A stretch of DNA of 61,309 bases from Tenacibaculum aiptasiae. Lineage in GTDB: Bacteria > Bacteroidota > Bacteroidia > Flavobacteriales > Flavobacteriaceae. A model generated the notes under the pieces. It was not told where the DNA came from. It did not search any database and worked only from the letters and a program-made list of their open reading frames with translations. Below, one piece after another: positions 1-7,195 of the stretch. Each line of letters starts with the position of its first letter. Within the stretch, counting starts at the first letter, position 1. Location of the stretch: contig NZ_WAAU01000035.1 in the NCBI RefSeq assembly GCF_008806755.1, forward strand, positions 1 to 61,309, given 5' to 3'. Position numbers and translations under genes: made by a program.

Positions 1-57
1 ATCCTTGGCCTCGGTTTGTTGGTAATTTGGGAATTTTTTCAAGCAAAAATATTTTAA
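1..57 (+). CDS. C-terminal end of a hydrophobic protein (partial)
   Basis: The first 57 bases read in frame 1 as an 18-residue tail (ending EFFQAKIF) and then TAA. The tail is hydrophobic, as at the end of a membrane protein, and a strong stem-loop follows six bases after the stop. The gene begins outside the window, so family and function cannot be told. The reading frame is open by necessity in so short a stretch, so the call rests mainly on the terminator that follows. Confidence 0.45.
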   Translation: MLGLGLLVIWEFFQAKIF

Positions 58-62
58 TTAAA

Positions 63-96
63 AAGAGATAAGAATAGTTCGCTCTTATCTCTTCTT
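63..96. terminator. Bidirectional intrinsic terminator
   Basis: An 11-bp perfect stem (AAGAGATAAGA at 63-73, TCTTATCTCTT at 83-93) has a 9-nt loop. It sits between the plus-strand gene ending at 57 and the minus-strand peptide gene ending at 101, so it probably serves both convergent transcripts. Confidence 0.75.
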
Positions 97-100
97 TACA

Positions 101-274
101 TTATTGGTTCCAAGCATAAATACATACTCCATTTGCGCACGCTGATGGACCCGAAAAAAGGTTACAATCTGAAGCACTATTACAAGGTTCCACTAGTGTT
201 CCATCACCTCCTTTAATAATTTGTTGTTCTGCTTTTTTTAAAGCTTTTCCTAAATTTAAAATTGATTTTTTCAT
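101..274 (-). CDS. Double-glycine leader, Cys-rich small peptide (57 aa)
   Basis: This small gene encodes a peptide with a 23-residue leader starting MKKSILNLGKALKKAE and ending in Gly-Gly, followed by a 34-residue core with four cysteines (CN..DC..AC..VC). The leader type is that of bacteriocin-like or secreted peptides cut after GG by C39-peptidase transporters. The even number of cysteines suggests two disulfides. It is the last of three tandem minus-strand peptide genes with nearly identical leader DNA but unrelated cores. The ATG is set by leader alignment with its two neighbours. It is probably exported and processed; target and activity are unknown. No dedicated exporter gene is in the window. 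Confidence 0.8.
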   Translation of the reverse strand: MKKSILNLGKALKKAEQQIIKGGDGTLVEPCNSASDCNLFSGPSACANGVCIYAWNQ

Positions 275-305
275 AACTAAATGATTTTTAGATTAATATT
301 TTTGT

Positions 306-524
306 TTAAAAACAAATACAATTAGCAGAAGTTCCATAACCCCAAGCATTAGGTCTCCATATACCTCCTGTGTCACCACACTCACTTGGTGTACAACATC
401 TTTTATCTCCAGAACTTACTAAGCATTTAAATTTGATTGGAGAAAGAATTGGATTACCTCCAAAAATTTCTTTTTGACTTTCTCTATTTAAAGCTTTTCC
501 TATATTTAAAATTGAATCTTTCAT
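306..524 (-). CDS. Double-glycine leader, Cys-rich small peptide (72 aa)
   Basis: The leader (MKDSILNIGKALNRES, ending FGG) is 23 residues long and matches the leaders of the two flanking peptides. The core of 49 residues holds six cysteines (KC, RCC, EC, NCIC), enough for three disulfides. A longer frame reaches back to 563 but overlaps the upstream peptide gene; the ATG at 524 aligns exactly with the other leaders and is only two bases beyond the neighbour's stop, which suggests translational coupling. The core resembles neither neighbour. It is likely a secreted bacteriocin-like or signalling peptide, with function unknown. Confidence 0.82.
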   Translation of the reverse strand: MKDSILNIGKALNRESQKEIFGGNPILSPIKFKCLVSSGDKRCCTPSECGDTGGIWRPNAWGYGTSANCICF

Positions 525-526
525 TA

Positions 527-685
527 TTAAAAAGGTATTAATTGACAATAAAACTCTGAACAATGTCTACCTGAATCTTCACATATACCATCATGATTCC
601 TATCACACTGTTTTCTACCTCCGTTAATAGTTTGTAACTCCGCTTTATTTAAAGCTTTTCCTAAATTTAAAATTGATTTTTTCAT
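527..685 (-). CDS. Double-glycine leader, Cys-rich small peptide (52 aa)
   Basis: This is the first of the three peptide genes in the direction of transcription. It has the 23-residue leader MKKSILNLGKALNKAE...NGG, then a 29-residue core with four cysteines. The core contains CDRNHDGICED, which resembles half of a calcium-binding DxNxDG loop as in Excalibur or EF-hand repeats; calcium binding is only an inference. The stop lies two bases before the next peptide's ATG. It probably shares a transcript with the other two peptides, downstream of the pseudo-C39/VKOR gene. Confidence 0.8.
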   Translation of the reverse strand: MKKSILNLGKALNKAELQTINGGRKQCDRNHDGICEDSGRHCSEFYCQLIPF

Positions 686-728
686 AATTAATATTTAAAA
701 AAAATTATTTTTGCGGTGAACATTTTAA

Positions 729-798
729 AGACACTCACCTTTGTGTCTATTCTTCGCGAGAGAATTTTGTTCTAATTCAAAGCCCTTTATTAGGGCTT
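729..798. promoter_or_regulatory. Structured spacer between VKOR gene and peptide genes
   Basis: The 131-bp gap holds three inverted repeats: AGACAC/GTGTCT at 729-748, an imperfect palindrome TTCTTCGCGAGAGAA at 750-764, and a stem with AAAGCCC/GGGCTTT near 779-797. The last has a T-run only on the plus strand, so it is a poor terminator for the minus-strand operon. These could be partial terminators, processing hairpins that raise peptide expression over the upstream gene, or an operator. No clear TAnnTTTG element faces the peptide genes. Confidence 0.4.
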
Positions 799-816
799 TG
801 CCTTTTTAGTGTATTT

Positions 817-2415
817 TTATGATACTGTTTTCATTGATATAATAGGTTGACTATTTTCTTCTAAGTCTTCTATAAAGAAAATTAAATCTGTTCGGTTGTA
901 TTCTTTTGGAAATGATTTCCCGTTTATTAAAATTTCTGGGGTAAAATTGATTCCATTCTCTTTACACCAAACATTTTCTTTTTCTAATTCACCAATATAT
1001 ACAGTAGAGTCTGAACATGCATTCCATTTTTGCAACCATACTGAAGGTTTCTCTCCTTCATAAATTTCATCCATTGCTTGTAAACATTGAGGTGCTCCTT
1101 GAGTATTATAAATTTCAAGTAATCGGCTTGTAATTTTAACAACATCACTGTTCGTGTCCTTAGTACTAATGTTAAAGCGTACCTTTATTTTTACATTGTT
1201 TTGATATCTATTTAAAATAGCATCTATATGTTGATGAACTGGTTTACAATGTCCACAAAAAGGATTGGTTACAATTACTATTTCTAATCTTGAATTTAGA
1301 TTTCCGAATACAATTTCTTTGCTATCGTTTAGTTGAGTGTTTAATTGCGGTGCTTTGTGCAATAAGCTTTCAAATAAAGTGTAGTTTCTTTTAAATTTCA
1401 CATTCTCTATCTTCTCCTTTTTTAATTGATTCACATCAGTAATTAAAGGTTTTATATAGAACCAAGTTAACCAAGTAGCTACAGCTACAAAGCCAAACAA
1501 AACAACATCAGTAAGTATAAAGCTATTGATATAAGTACTCGTTAGTACAGGTATTAAAGCTTGTAACCATAATACTCCTACAATACTTAAACATAACAAA
1601 CACCATTTCTTTACTACTGCATATTGATAGTAAATAGAATATAAGGTAATTGGAATTGCTACTAAACTTATAGTATATGAAATAACAGGGTTTGCTGCTT
1701 GGATAAAAGTCAAGGCTGTTAACCCCATGAAATATAGAATACTAAAATCACTTAATTTATATCCTTTTATAATTTCAGCTCCTTTGGAAGTTAATACTGC
1801 ATCACAATCTTTTTTATCATCTGCTCCAGAACAAAAAGCATCTCCAATGGATGTTTTTAAACCTAGTTCTTGTTTTACAATAGCAATACTTGTTACTAAT
1901 CCCACAACAGAAAGTAATAAGTAGGCTACTGTGTATAAAGAAGGAGTACTTTGATAAATCATGAACAGTGCTAATAATGATAAGGCTCCTAGAGCAAGGA
2001 CACTTGTTACATTTGAAGATGTTTTTACAGAAGTACTTTCTTCTGTTTTTTCAACAGCAACAATAATTCCTGTAAACTTTTGAAGGAAATCATTTTCTGA
2101 AAGTTTTTCTTTTTTATTATCTGAATCATACAAAGTATAATCTAGTTTCTTTCTTTCAACAACAATTAAGTCTTTACCTTTTTCTGTATTTACTTGCGCT
2201 ATAAAACAATCAGGTAATTGTAATAAAGTTTCTGTATTCACAGGCACATCAGCAGCAACGTTTTCTATATTAAAATGATCTAAAACTCCTGTTATTGCAT
2301 GTAAACTTGGATAAGAAGGATGACTTTGAATTTGAAATGATAATTCCTCTTTATCAAATGATATTCTATTTTTTTGTAATAATCTTTGTACTAAATTGAT
2401 TAATGTGTCTTTCAA
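817..2415 (-). CDS. Pseudo-C39 / VKOR / thioredoxin fusion protein
   Basis: This is a three-part membrane protein of about 532 residues. Residues 1-125 resemble a C39 peptidase fold (HPSYPSLHAITGVLDHFNIE) but lack the catalytic Q...CG motif, so this part probably binds rather than cuts. Residues 140-335 form a VKOR-type domain of about five membrane segments with the loop cysteines FC...DC and the active-site pair WCLLC. Residues 370-530 form a thioredoxin-fold domain with CGHC, likely periplasmic. VKOR reoxidises a thioredoxin-like partner to make disulfides, so the fusion looks self-sufficient. The start is TTG; no in-frame ATG lies upstream. It precedes three Cys-rich GG-leader peptides, which suggests it oxidises them and that the pseudo-C39 domain may recognise their leaders. 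That role is inferred. Confidence 0.85.
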   Translation of the reverse strand: MKDTLINLVQRLLQKNRISFDKEELSFQIQSHPSYPSLHAITGVLDHFNIENVAADVPVNTETLLQLPDCFIAQVNTEKGKDLIVVERKKLDYTLYDSDNKKEKLSENDFLQKFTGIIVAVEKTEESTSVKTSSNVTSVLALGALSLLALFMIYQSTPSLYTVAYLLLSVVGLVTSIAIVKQELGLKTSIGDAFCSGADDKKDCDAVLTSKGAEIIKGYKLSDFSILYFMGLTALTFIQAANPVISYTISLVAIPITLYSIYYQYAVVKKWCLLCLSIVGVLWLQALIPVLTSTYINSFILTDVVLFGFVAVATWLTWFYIKPLITDVNQLKKEKIENVKFKRNYTLFESLLHKAPQLNTQLNDSKEIVFGNLNSRLEIVIVTNPFCGHCKPVHQHIDAILNRYQNNVKIKVRFNISTKDTNSDVVKITSRLLEIYNTQGAPQCLQAMDEIYEGEKPSVWLQKWNACSDSTVYIGELEKENVWCKENGINFTPEILINGKSFPKEYNRTDLIFFIEDLEENSQPIISMKTVS

Positions 2416-2452
2416 AAGTTGTATTTTTTATGTAGCTATTTTTAGTTCTCTT

Positions 2453-2460
2453 CAAATCTA
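2453..2460 (-). promoter_or_regulatory. Candidate -7 element (TAGATTTG) for the VKOR fusion gene
   Basis: On the minus strand TAGATTTG matches the flavobacterial TAnnTTTG consensus about 38 bases before the TTG start. No convincing -33 TTG was found. The terminator at 2496-2524 separates this unit from the regulator gene. Confidence 0.45.
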
Positions 2461-2495
2461 TTTTTAAACCTTTAAAAAAAAGTTTAAAAACCCGT

Positions 2496-2524
2496 AAAAA
2501 AAGTAAGGTTTTACCTTACTTTTA
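2496..2524. terminator. Terminator after the LuxR-type regulator gene
   Basis: The stem AAGTAAGG (501-508 in this block) pairs with CCTTACTT (514-521), with A/T runs on both sides. It lies directly after the stop of the regulator gene on the minus strand. Confidence 0.75.
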
Positions 2525-2529
2525 TTTTT

Positions 2530-3210
2530 TTATATCACGCCTATCTCTCTGGCCTTAAGTATCAACTCTCTATCTCCTTTATTCTTAACTCCAAACACCT
2601 TACGTAATTGACGTTTTCTCTTTTCAATACTTGCTACAGAAAGAGGTATATAGTTTGGTAAGTCTTTCATTCTTGAACCTATTGACAATTCGTACAATAT
2701 TTTTCTGTCCATAGAATCTAATAAATATTCATTTGAAATCTTTTTTCTCAACAACTTTAAAACAGTCCTACTGTAATAAGGTGTTTCTCTTACCACAGAG
2801 GCTATGGCCTCTTGAAAACTATCAGAAGTTAAGTCCTTTTTTATTAAAAAGCCTTCAGGATTTAAATTTTTAAAAATACTATGCACCATATAATTATCGT
2901 TGCATGAAGTTGATACAATCAATTTAGTTGTTGGTAATAGTTTTCTAACTAAGATTCCAAAATCTAAACCTGATAATATCCTTTTATCTTCCGTAGGTGG
3001 AAGCTTTAATTCCAAGATAATAAAGTCTAAATATGATTCTGTCTCTATTATCCTTTTAACAACATCAAATGCTCCTTCATAATTATAGGCTACATCGATA
3101 TTGAACAAATAAATCTCGGTATCTTTAAAAGGGGTTAATATTTCTTTGTACTTTTCACATATAAGTGGGCAACTATCTACAATCAATGTAGATTTTTTCT
3201 CTTTTTCCAT
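2530..3210 (-). CDS. LuxR-type regulator with degenerate receiver domain
   Basis: The protein is 226 residues, the normal size of a NarL/FixJ-type response regulator. Residues 8-140 form a receiver-like domain. At the usual phospho-acceptor position the sequence reads FIILELKLPP, with Glu where Asp is expected, and the acidic pair near the N-terminus is reduced to VDS. A lysine (LIKKD) is kept. Residues about 160-215 form a helix-turn-helix (YIPLSVASIEKRKRQLR) of the LuxR type. The Glu could mimic phosphorylation, giving a permanently active or phosphate-independent regulator. No sensor kinase is adjacent. It is transcribed separately but lies directly upstream of the peptide locus, so it may control that locus (inference). 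Confidence 0.75.
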   Translation of the reverse strand: MEKEKKSTLIVDSCPLICEKYKEILTPFKDTEIYLFNIDVAYNYEGAFDVVKRIIETESYLDFIILELKLPPTEDKRILSGLDFGILVRKLLPTTKLIVSTSCNDNYMVHSIFKNLNPEGFLIKKDLTSDSFQEAIASVVRETPYYSRTVLKLLRKKISNEYLLDSMDRKILYELSIGSRMKDLPNYIPLSVASIEKRKRQLRKVFGVKNKGDRELILKAREIGVI

Positions 3211-3384
3211 AATAATATAGTTTCGGGGGATCTAATTTCATAATAGACTAATAATGTTCTATTAACTAACTCATAACTTTTAATTTTACGACTTGAAAGT
3301 TATAGAAAGAATTTCACTTATACAAAAAAGCACAAAATAATCCTTCAAAAAAATTCTTTATCTTTAACAAAAAAAGAAAAAGCT

Positions 3385-4923
3385 ATGTTAGTAAAAGTCT
3401 ATGGAAGTGCTGTTTTTGGCATTGATGCCACCATAATAATTGTTGAAGTAAATATTGACAAAGGTATTGGTTATCACCTCGTTGGTTTACCTGATAATGC
3501 TGTACGAGAAAGTTCTTATCGAATTTCTGCAGCATTACACAATAATGGTTATAAATTTCCTGGCAAAAAAATTATAATTAACATGGCTCCTGCTGATATT
3601 AGAAAAGAAGGAGCTTCTTACGATTTAACTTTAGCCATAGGGATACTAGCTGCTTCAAATCAAATACAATTTGATAATATAAATGAGTATGTTATTATGG
3701 GGGAACTTTCCTTAGATGGAAGTTTACAACCTATAAAAGGAGCTTTACCAATAGCAATTAAAGCTCGAGAAGAAGGCTTTAAATATTTTATTTTACCTCA
3801 AGAAAATGCAAAAGAAGCTGCAATTGTAGATGGCATTGAAATCTTTGGTGTACATAATATCATGGAAGTAATTAATCACTTTAATGGTATTGAACAATTA
3901 AAAACTACTTCAATTAACACCCAAGTCGAGTTTGATAATAGAACAGATACTTCTGAATTTGATTTTTCTGATGTAAAGGGACAGGAAAGTATTAAAAGAT
4001 GTATGGAAATTGCAGCAGCTGGCGGACATAATATTATTTTAATTGGACCTCCAGGGGCAGGAAAAACAATGTTAGCTAAAAGACTTCCATCCATATTACC
4101 TCCCATGACTTTACAGGAAGCATTAGAAACAACAAAAATTCATTCTGTTGTAGGTAAAACAAAAAATTCTGGACTTCAATATAATCGTCCTTTTAGATCG
4201 CCTCATCATAGTTGTTCCGACATTGCTCTTATTGGTGGCGGAAATAATTTACCACAACCAGGGGAAATATCATTAGCACATAATGGTGTGCTGTTTCTAG
4301 ATGAATTACCTGAATTTAAACGTGGGGTTCTAGAGGTAATGAGACAACCGTTAGAAGATAGAGAAGTAACCATATCTAGAGCTCGATTTACTGTAAATTA
4401 CCCAAGTAGTTTTATGCTTGTTGCTAGTATGAACCCAAGTCCTTCAGGATATTTCAACGATGGTAACTCTCATGCAAACTCATCTCCTGCCGAAATGCAA
4501 CGTTATTTAAATAAAATCTCTGGTCCCCTATTAGATCGAATTGATATTCATATTGAAGTAACACCTGTACCTTTTAAAAAACTATCAGAAGATATAAAAA
4601 GTGAGACAAGCGTTGAAATTAGAAAAAGAGTTGTAAGAGCTAGGGAAATCCAAACTAAACGATTTTCTTCTTTCAATACTATTCATTACAATGCTCAAAT
4701 GAATGTAAAGCAAATTCGTAAATTTTGTAAATTATCAGATGAAAGTAATGAATTACTAAAAAAAGCTATGGAAAAACTAAATCTTTCTGCAAGAGCTTAC
4801 GATAGAATTTTAAAAGTTTCTCGTACTATTGCCGATTTGGCTTTATCTAATGATATTCAATCGCATCATATTACAGAAGCTATTCAGTATAGAAGCTTAG
4901 ATAGAGAAGGTTGGTTAGGGTAA
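3385..4923 (+). CDS. YifB/ComM family Mg-chelatase-like AAA ATPase
   Basis: At 512 residues this is full length for the family. It has the N-terminal ChlI-like domain (MLVKVYGSAVFGIDATIIIVE), a Walker A motif GPPGAGKTML near residue 220, a Walker B stretch VLFLDELPEF, and the C-terminal Mg_chelatase_C helical part (LSARAYDRILKVSRTIADL). Homologues (ComM) are hexameric helicases that promote branch migration during natural transformation. The gene stands alone, with the next gene 75 bases downstream. The identification is secure; the role in this organism is inferred from the family. Confidence 0.95.
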   Translation: MLVKVYGSAVFGIDATIIIVEVNIDKGIGYHLVGLPDNAVRESSYRISAALHNNGYKFPGKKIIINMAPADIRKEGASYDLTLAIGILAASNQIQFDNINEYVIMGELSLDGSLQPIKGALPIAIKAREEGFKYFILPQENAKEAAIVDGIEIFGVHNIMEVINHFNGIEQLKTTSINTQVEFDNRTDTSEFDFSDVKGQESIKRCMEIAAAGGHNIILIGPPGAGKTMLAKRLPSILPPMTLQEALETTKIHSVVGKTKNSGLQYNRPFRSPHHSCSDIALIGGGNNLPQPGEISLAHNGVLFLDELPEFKRGVLEVMRQPLEDREVTISRARFTVNYPSSFMLVASMNPSPSGYFNDGNSHANSSPAEMQRYLNKISGPLLDRIDIHIEVTPVPFKKLSEDIKSETSVEIRKRVVRAREIQTKRFSSFNTIHYNAQMNVKQIRKFCKLSDESNELLKKAMEKLNLSARAYDRILKVSRTIADLALSNDIQSHHITEAIQYRSLDREGWLG

Positions 4924-4998
4924 TTTACAAAAAGGTTTGCTCTAATTTAAAAATTAGTAATTTAGCATGCTAAATCCTTAAATTAAACTTAACATCTA

Positions 4999-6006
4999 AT
5001 GAAAAAAATAGTTTATTTAATGGCTATAGCCATGACTATTGTTTCTTGTAAAAAAGAACCAAATAACTTCGTTACATTTTCTGGAAAAATTACCAATAAA
5101 AACTCTGATTCCATATTAATTTCCAATCCTCAATTAAAATTTAGTCGTGCAATTAAAGTTGATGATCAAGGAATGTTTAAAGATACAATGAATGTCAAAG
5201 ATGGATTTTATCGTCTTTTTGACGGAAAAAAAGCCACTGCTTTATATTTGAAAAATGGTGCTATAATTAACATGTCCTTAAATGGAAATGAGTTTTATGA
5301 AAGTATAGCTTATACAGGTGAAGGAGCTTCAGAAAGTAATTTTTTAGCTAAATCTACTTTACTAGAACAAGAGCTTTTTAAAAATCAATCGCTTTTTAAT
5401 TTACCTCAAAAAGAGTTTGATACTAAAATAAATGCTTTTGTTGATGCCTTTAATAAAAGAATCAAAGAAACTAAATTAGATTCTACTTTTGTCGCAGCTC
5501 AAGAGAAAAACATTAAAGGTTTAACTCAATATGTAAACAAAACTCATGCTAATAATTTATATGTTACCACTAAATTAGCTCAAGGTGCTGAATCTCCTAA
5601 ATTTGTAGATTATGAAAATTATAAAGGTGGTACCACTTCTTTAGATGATTTAAAAGGTAAATATGTTTATATAGATATGTGGGCTACATGGTGTAATCCA
5701 TGTAAGCAAGAAATCCCTTTCTTACAAAAAGTTGAAAAACAGTTTCACGGTAAAAACATTGAATTTGTAAGTATTTCTGTTGATAGTGAAAGAGATTATG
5801 AAACTTGGAAGAAAATGGTTTCTGATAAAAACTTATCAGGAATTCAACTATACTCTAAAAGAGATAAAACTTTTGCTGATGCTTATAGAGTAAACAGTAT
5901 TCCTCGTTTTATTTTAATTGACCCTCAAGGAAAGATTGTGACTGCAAATGCTCCTAGACCATCAAATCCAAAATTAATTGAATTATTCAATTCTTTAAAG
6001 ATTTAA
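4999..6006 (+). CDS. TlpA-like thioredoxin lipoprotein with DUF4369-like N-domain
   Basis: The protein of 335 residues begins with a lipoprotein signal (MTIVSCKKEP, lipobox cysteine at about residue 17). The N-terminal half resembles DUF4369, common in Bacteroidetes. The C-terminal half (about 200-335) is a TlpA/ResA-type thioredoxin with the active site WATWCNPC and a cis-proline segment (NSIPRFILID). Such proteins are envelope-anchored thiol-disulfide reductants, often used in cytochrome c maturation or repair of wrong disulfides. A perfect terminator follows at 6031. The substrate is unknown. Confidence 0.9.
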   Translation: MKKIVYLMAIAMTIVSCKKEPNNFVTFSGKITNKNSDSILISNPQLKFSRAIKVDDQGMFKDTMNVKDGFYRLFDGKKATALYLKNGAIINMSLNGNEFYESIAYTGEGASESNFLAKSTLLEQELFKNQSLFNLPQKEFDTKINAFVDAFNKRIKETKLDSTFVAAQEKNIKGLTQYVNKTHANNLYVTTKLAQGAESPKFVDYENYKGGTTSLDDLKGKYVYIDMWATWCNPCKQEIPFLQKVEKQFHGKNIEFVSISVDSERDYETWKKMVSDKNLSGIQLYSKRDKTFADAYRVNSIPRFILIDPQGKIVTANAPRPSNPKLIELFNSLKI

Positions 6007-6030
6007 TAAATCAAGAAATATTAAAAAATA

Positions 6031-6057
6031 AAAAACTCGTCAATTGACGAGTTTTTT
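6031..6057. terminator. Perfect-palindrome terminator
   Basis: AAAACTCGTC pairs perfectly with GACGAGTTTT around a central AATT. A run of Ts follows. It ends the TlpA-like gene. Confidence 0.9.
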
Positions 6058-6103
6058 ATTTCATAACCTTTAATTATTCTTCTTTAGATTCATTAAAAAT
6101 AAT

Positions 6104-6111
6104 TATCTTTG
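6104..6111 (+). promoter_or_regulatory. -7 element TATCTTTG just before a start codon
   Basis: TATCTTTG is a full match to TAnnTTTG and ends only four bases before the ATG at 6116. The transcript would start at or very near the ATG, giving a leaderless or nearly leaderless mRNA. Confidence 0.5.
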
Positions 6112-6115
6112 CTGC

Positions 6116-6394
6116 ATGAATTTTTCAGTAAAAGAAACCTTATATAAAATCTCTTGTGAAAATCGCAACTGCTACCAATTAGATTTAGGTTATAAAGTAA
6201 TTGATTTTACTTTTTGTCAATTATTAGCTTTTCGAAAAAAGATACTTCACTATTCTTCATATGAGTCTATAGAAAACATTATTGAAGGAGATAATTATAT
6301 ACTTCTTTTTGCTGCCGATAATAAGCATCTTTTATTACTAGATGTACCTCAAATTTTAGAGCTAAGAGAAACTGTATTATCTGCTTTTAGATAA
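6116..6394 (+). CDS. Small conserved-type cytosolic protein, unknown function
   Basis: This is a 92-residue soluble protein with no signal peptide or membrane segment. It shows alternating beta strands (YQLDLGYKVIDFTF, NYILLFAADNKHLLLLD) and a C-terminal helix, and three cysteines in the first 40 residues (SCENRNCYQ, FTFCQ). I do not recognise the family. It lies between a terminator and the ferritin gene with its own promoter, so it is probably monocistronic. Confidence 0.7.
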   Translation: MNFSVKETLYKISCENRNCYQLDLGYKVIDFTFCQLLAFRKKILHYSSYESIENIIEGDNYILLFAADNKHLLLLDVPQILELRETVLSAFR

Positions 6395-6502
6395 ATACAG
6401 ACCTTTACTAAGACTATTTTTAAATTAACCTCCTCTCCTTTTTTAAGGCTATTTATTCTGTATCTTTATCCTAGTTACCAGCAACACTAAAAATAAGATA
6501 AT

Positions 6503-7009
6503 ATGGAAACAGCAATAAGAAGAGATATGATTTTAGATGTAGAAGTAGTGGATTTGCTAAACCATCAAATAATGATGGAGCAAAAAGCCTCTTCTAAATA
6601 TTTAGCTATGGCATCATGGTGCGATCAAAGAGAACTTAGAAATAGTGCTACTTACTTCTATAATCAAGCAGAAGAAGAAAGAGCACATATGATGAAAATA
6701 TTCAAGTTTGTTAATGATAACGGTGGTAGTGCTTTATCTCCAACAGTAGATACTATTACTCACGAATATGAGAGCTTACGAGCTGTTTTTGAAGCTTCTT
6801 TAGATGCCGAAATTGAAGTTACAAAATCTATTCACCATGCATTTAAAACTGCAAGAAAAGTAGGCGATTTTACTTCTGAAATCTTTTTACAATGGTTTGT
6901 TACTGAACAAGCTGAAGAGGAAGAAAAAGTAAGAGATATTTTAGACATGATAGACCTAATGGACGATATGCCTTTAAAAATGGTTGATGAACGTATTCCA
7001 ACTGCTTAA
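6503..7009 (+). CDS. Ferritin (non-heme iron storage)
   Basis: The protein of 168 residues is the standard size of bacterial ferritin, a four-helix bundle that assembles into a 24-subunit cage oxidising and storing iron. Ferroxidase ligands are visible: E in MEQKASSKY, ExxH in EEERAHMMK, and E...QAEEEEKV in the fourth helix. The ATG is preceded by an A-rich leader with a near-consensus -7 (TATCTTTA at about 6461). A terminator follows at 7041. It is cytosolic. Confidence 0.95.
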   Translation: METAIRRDMILDVEVVDLLNHQIMMEQKASSKYLAMASWCDQRELRNSATYFYNQAEEERAHMMKIFKFVNDNGGSALSPTVDTITHEYESLRAVFEASLDAEIEVTKSIHHAFKTARKVGDFTSEIFLQWFVTEQAEEEEKVRDILDMIDLMDDMPLKMVDERIPTA

Positions 7010-7040
7010 AAAGCATATTAATTAAAGAAAACAAAAATAA

Positions 7041-7070
7041 AAAAGGTTCGTATTTTCATACGAACCTTTT
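7041..7070. terminator. Terminator after ferritin, copy 1 of an identical pair
   Basis: AAAAGGTTCGTA / TACGAACCTTTT form a 12-bp stem around TTTTCA. The same 30 bases occur at 10565-10594, after the next gene. Confidence 0.9.
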
Positions 7071-7150
7071 TATTATCTCACACCTAGCTAGTCAATTGAA
7101 TTAATCAAACACAAAAATTTAACTAATTTTAATTTTATACTTCATTTTCA

Positions 7151-7177
7151 TTGATGAATAAAAAAGCAGTACTTTTG
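7151..7177 (+). promoter_or_regulatory. Promoter of the type IX adhesin gene
   Basis: TTG at 7151-7153 and TACTTTTG at 7170-7177 are spaced by 16 bases, matching the flavobacterial -33/-7 pattern. The ATG is 19 bases downstream of the -7 element. Confidence 0.6.
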
Positions 7178-7195
7178 TTTTAAACACTGCTTTAA

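Noticed and set aside
817..2415. Peptide-cleaving C39 exporter
   Set aside because: The C39-like domain lacks catalytic residues and there is no ABC ATPase domain, so it cannot be the usual cleaving transporter.
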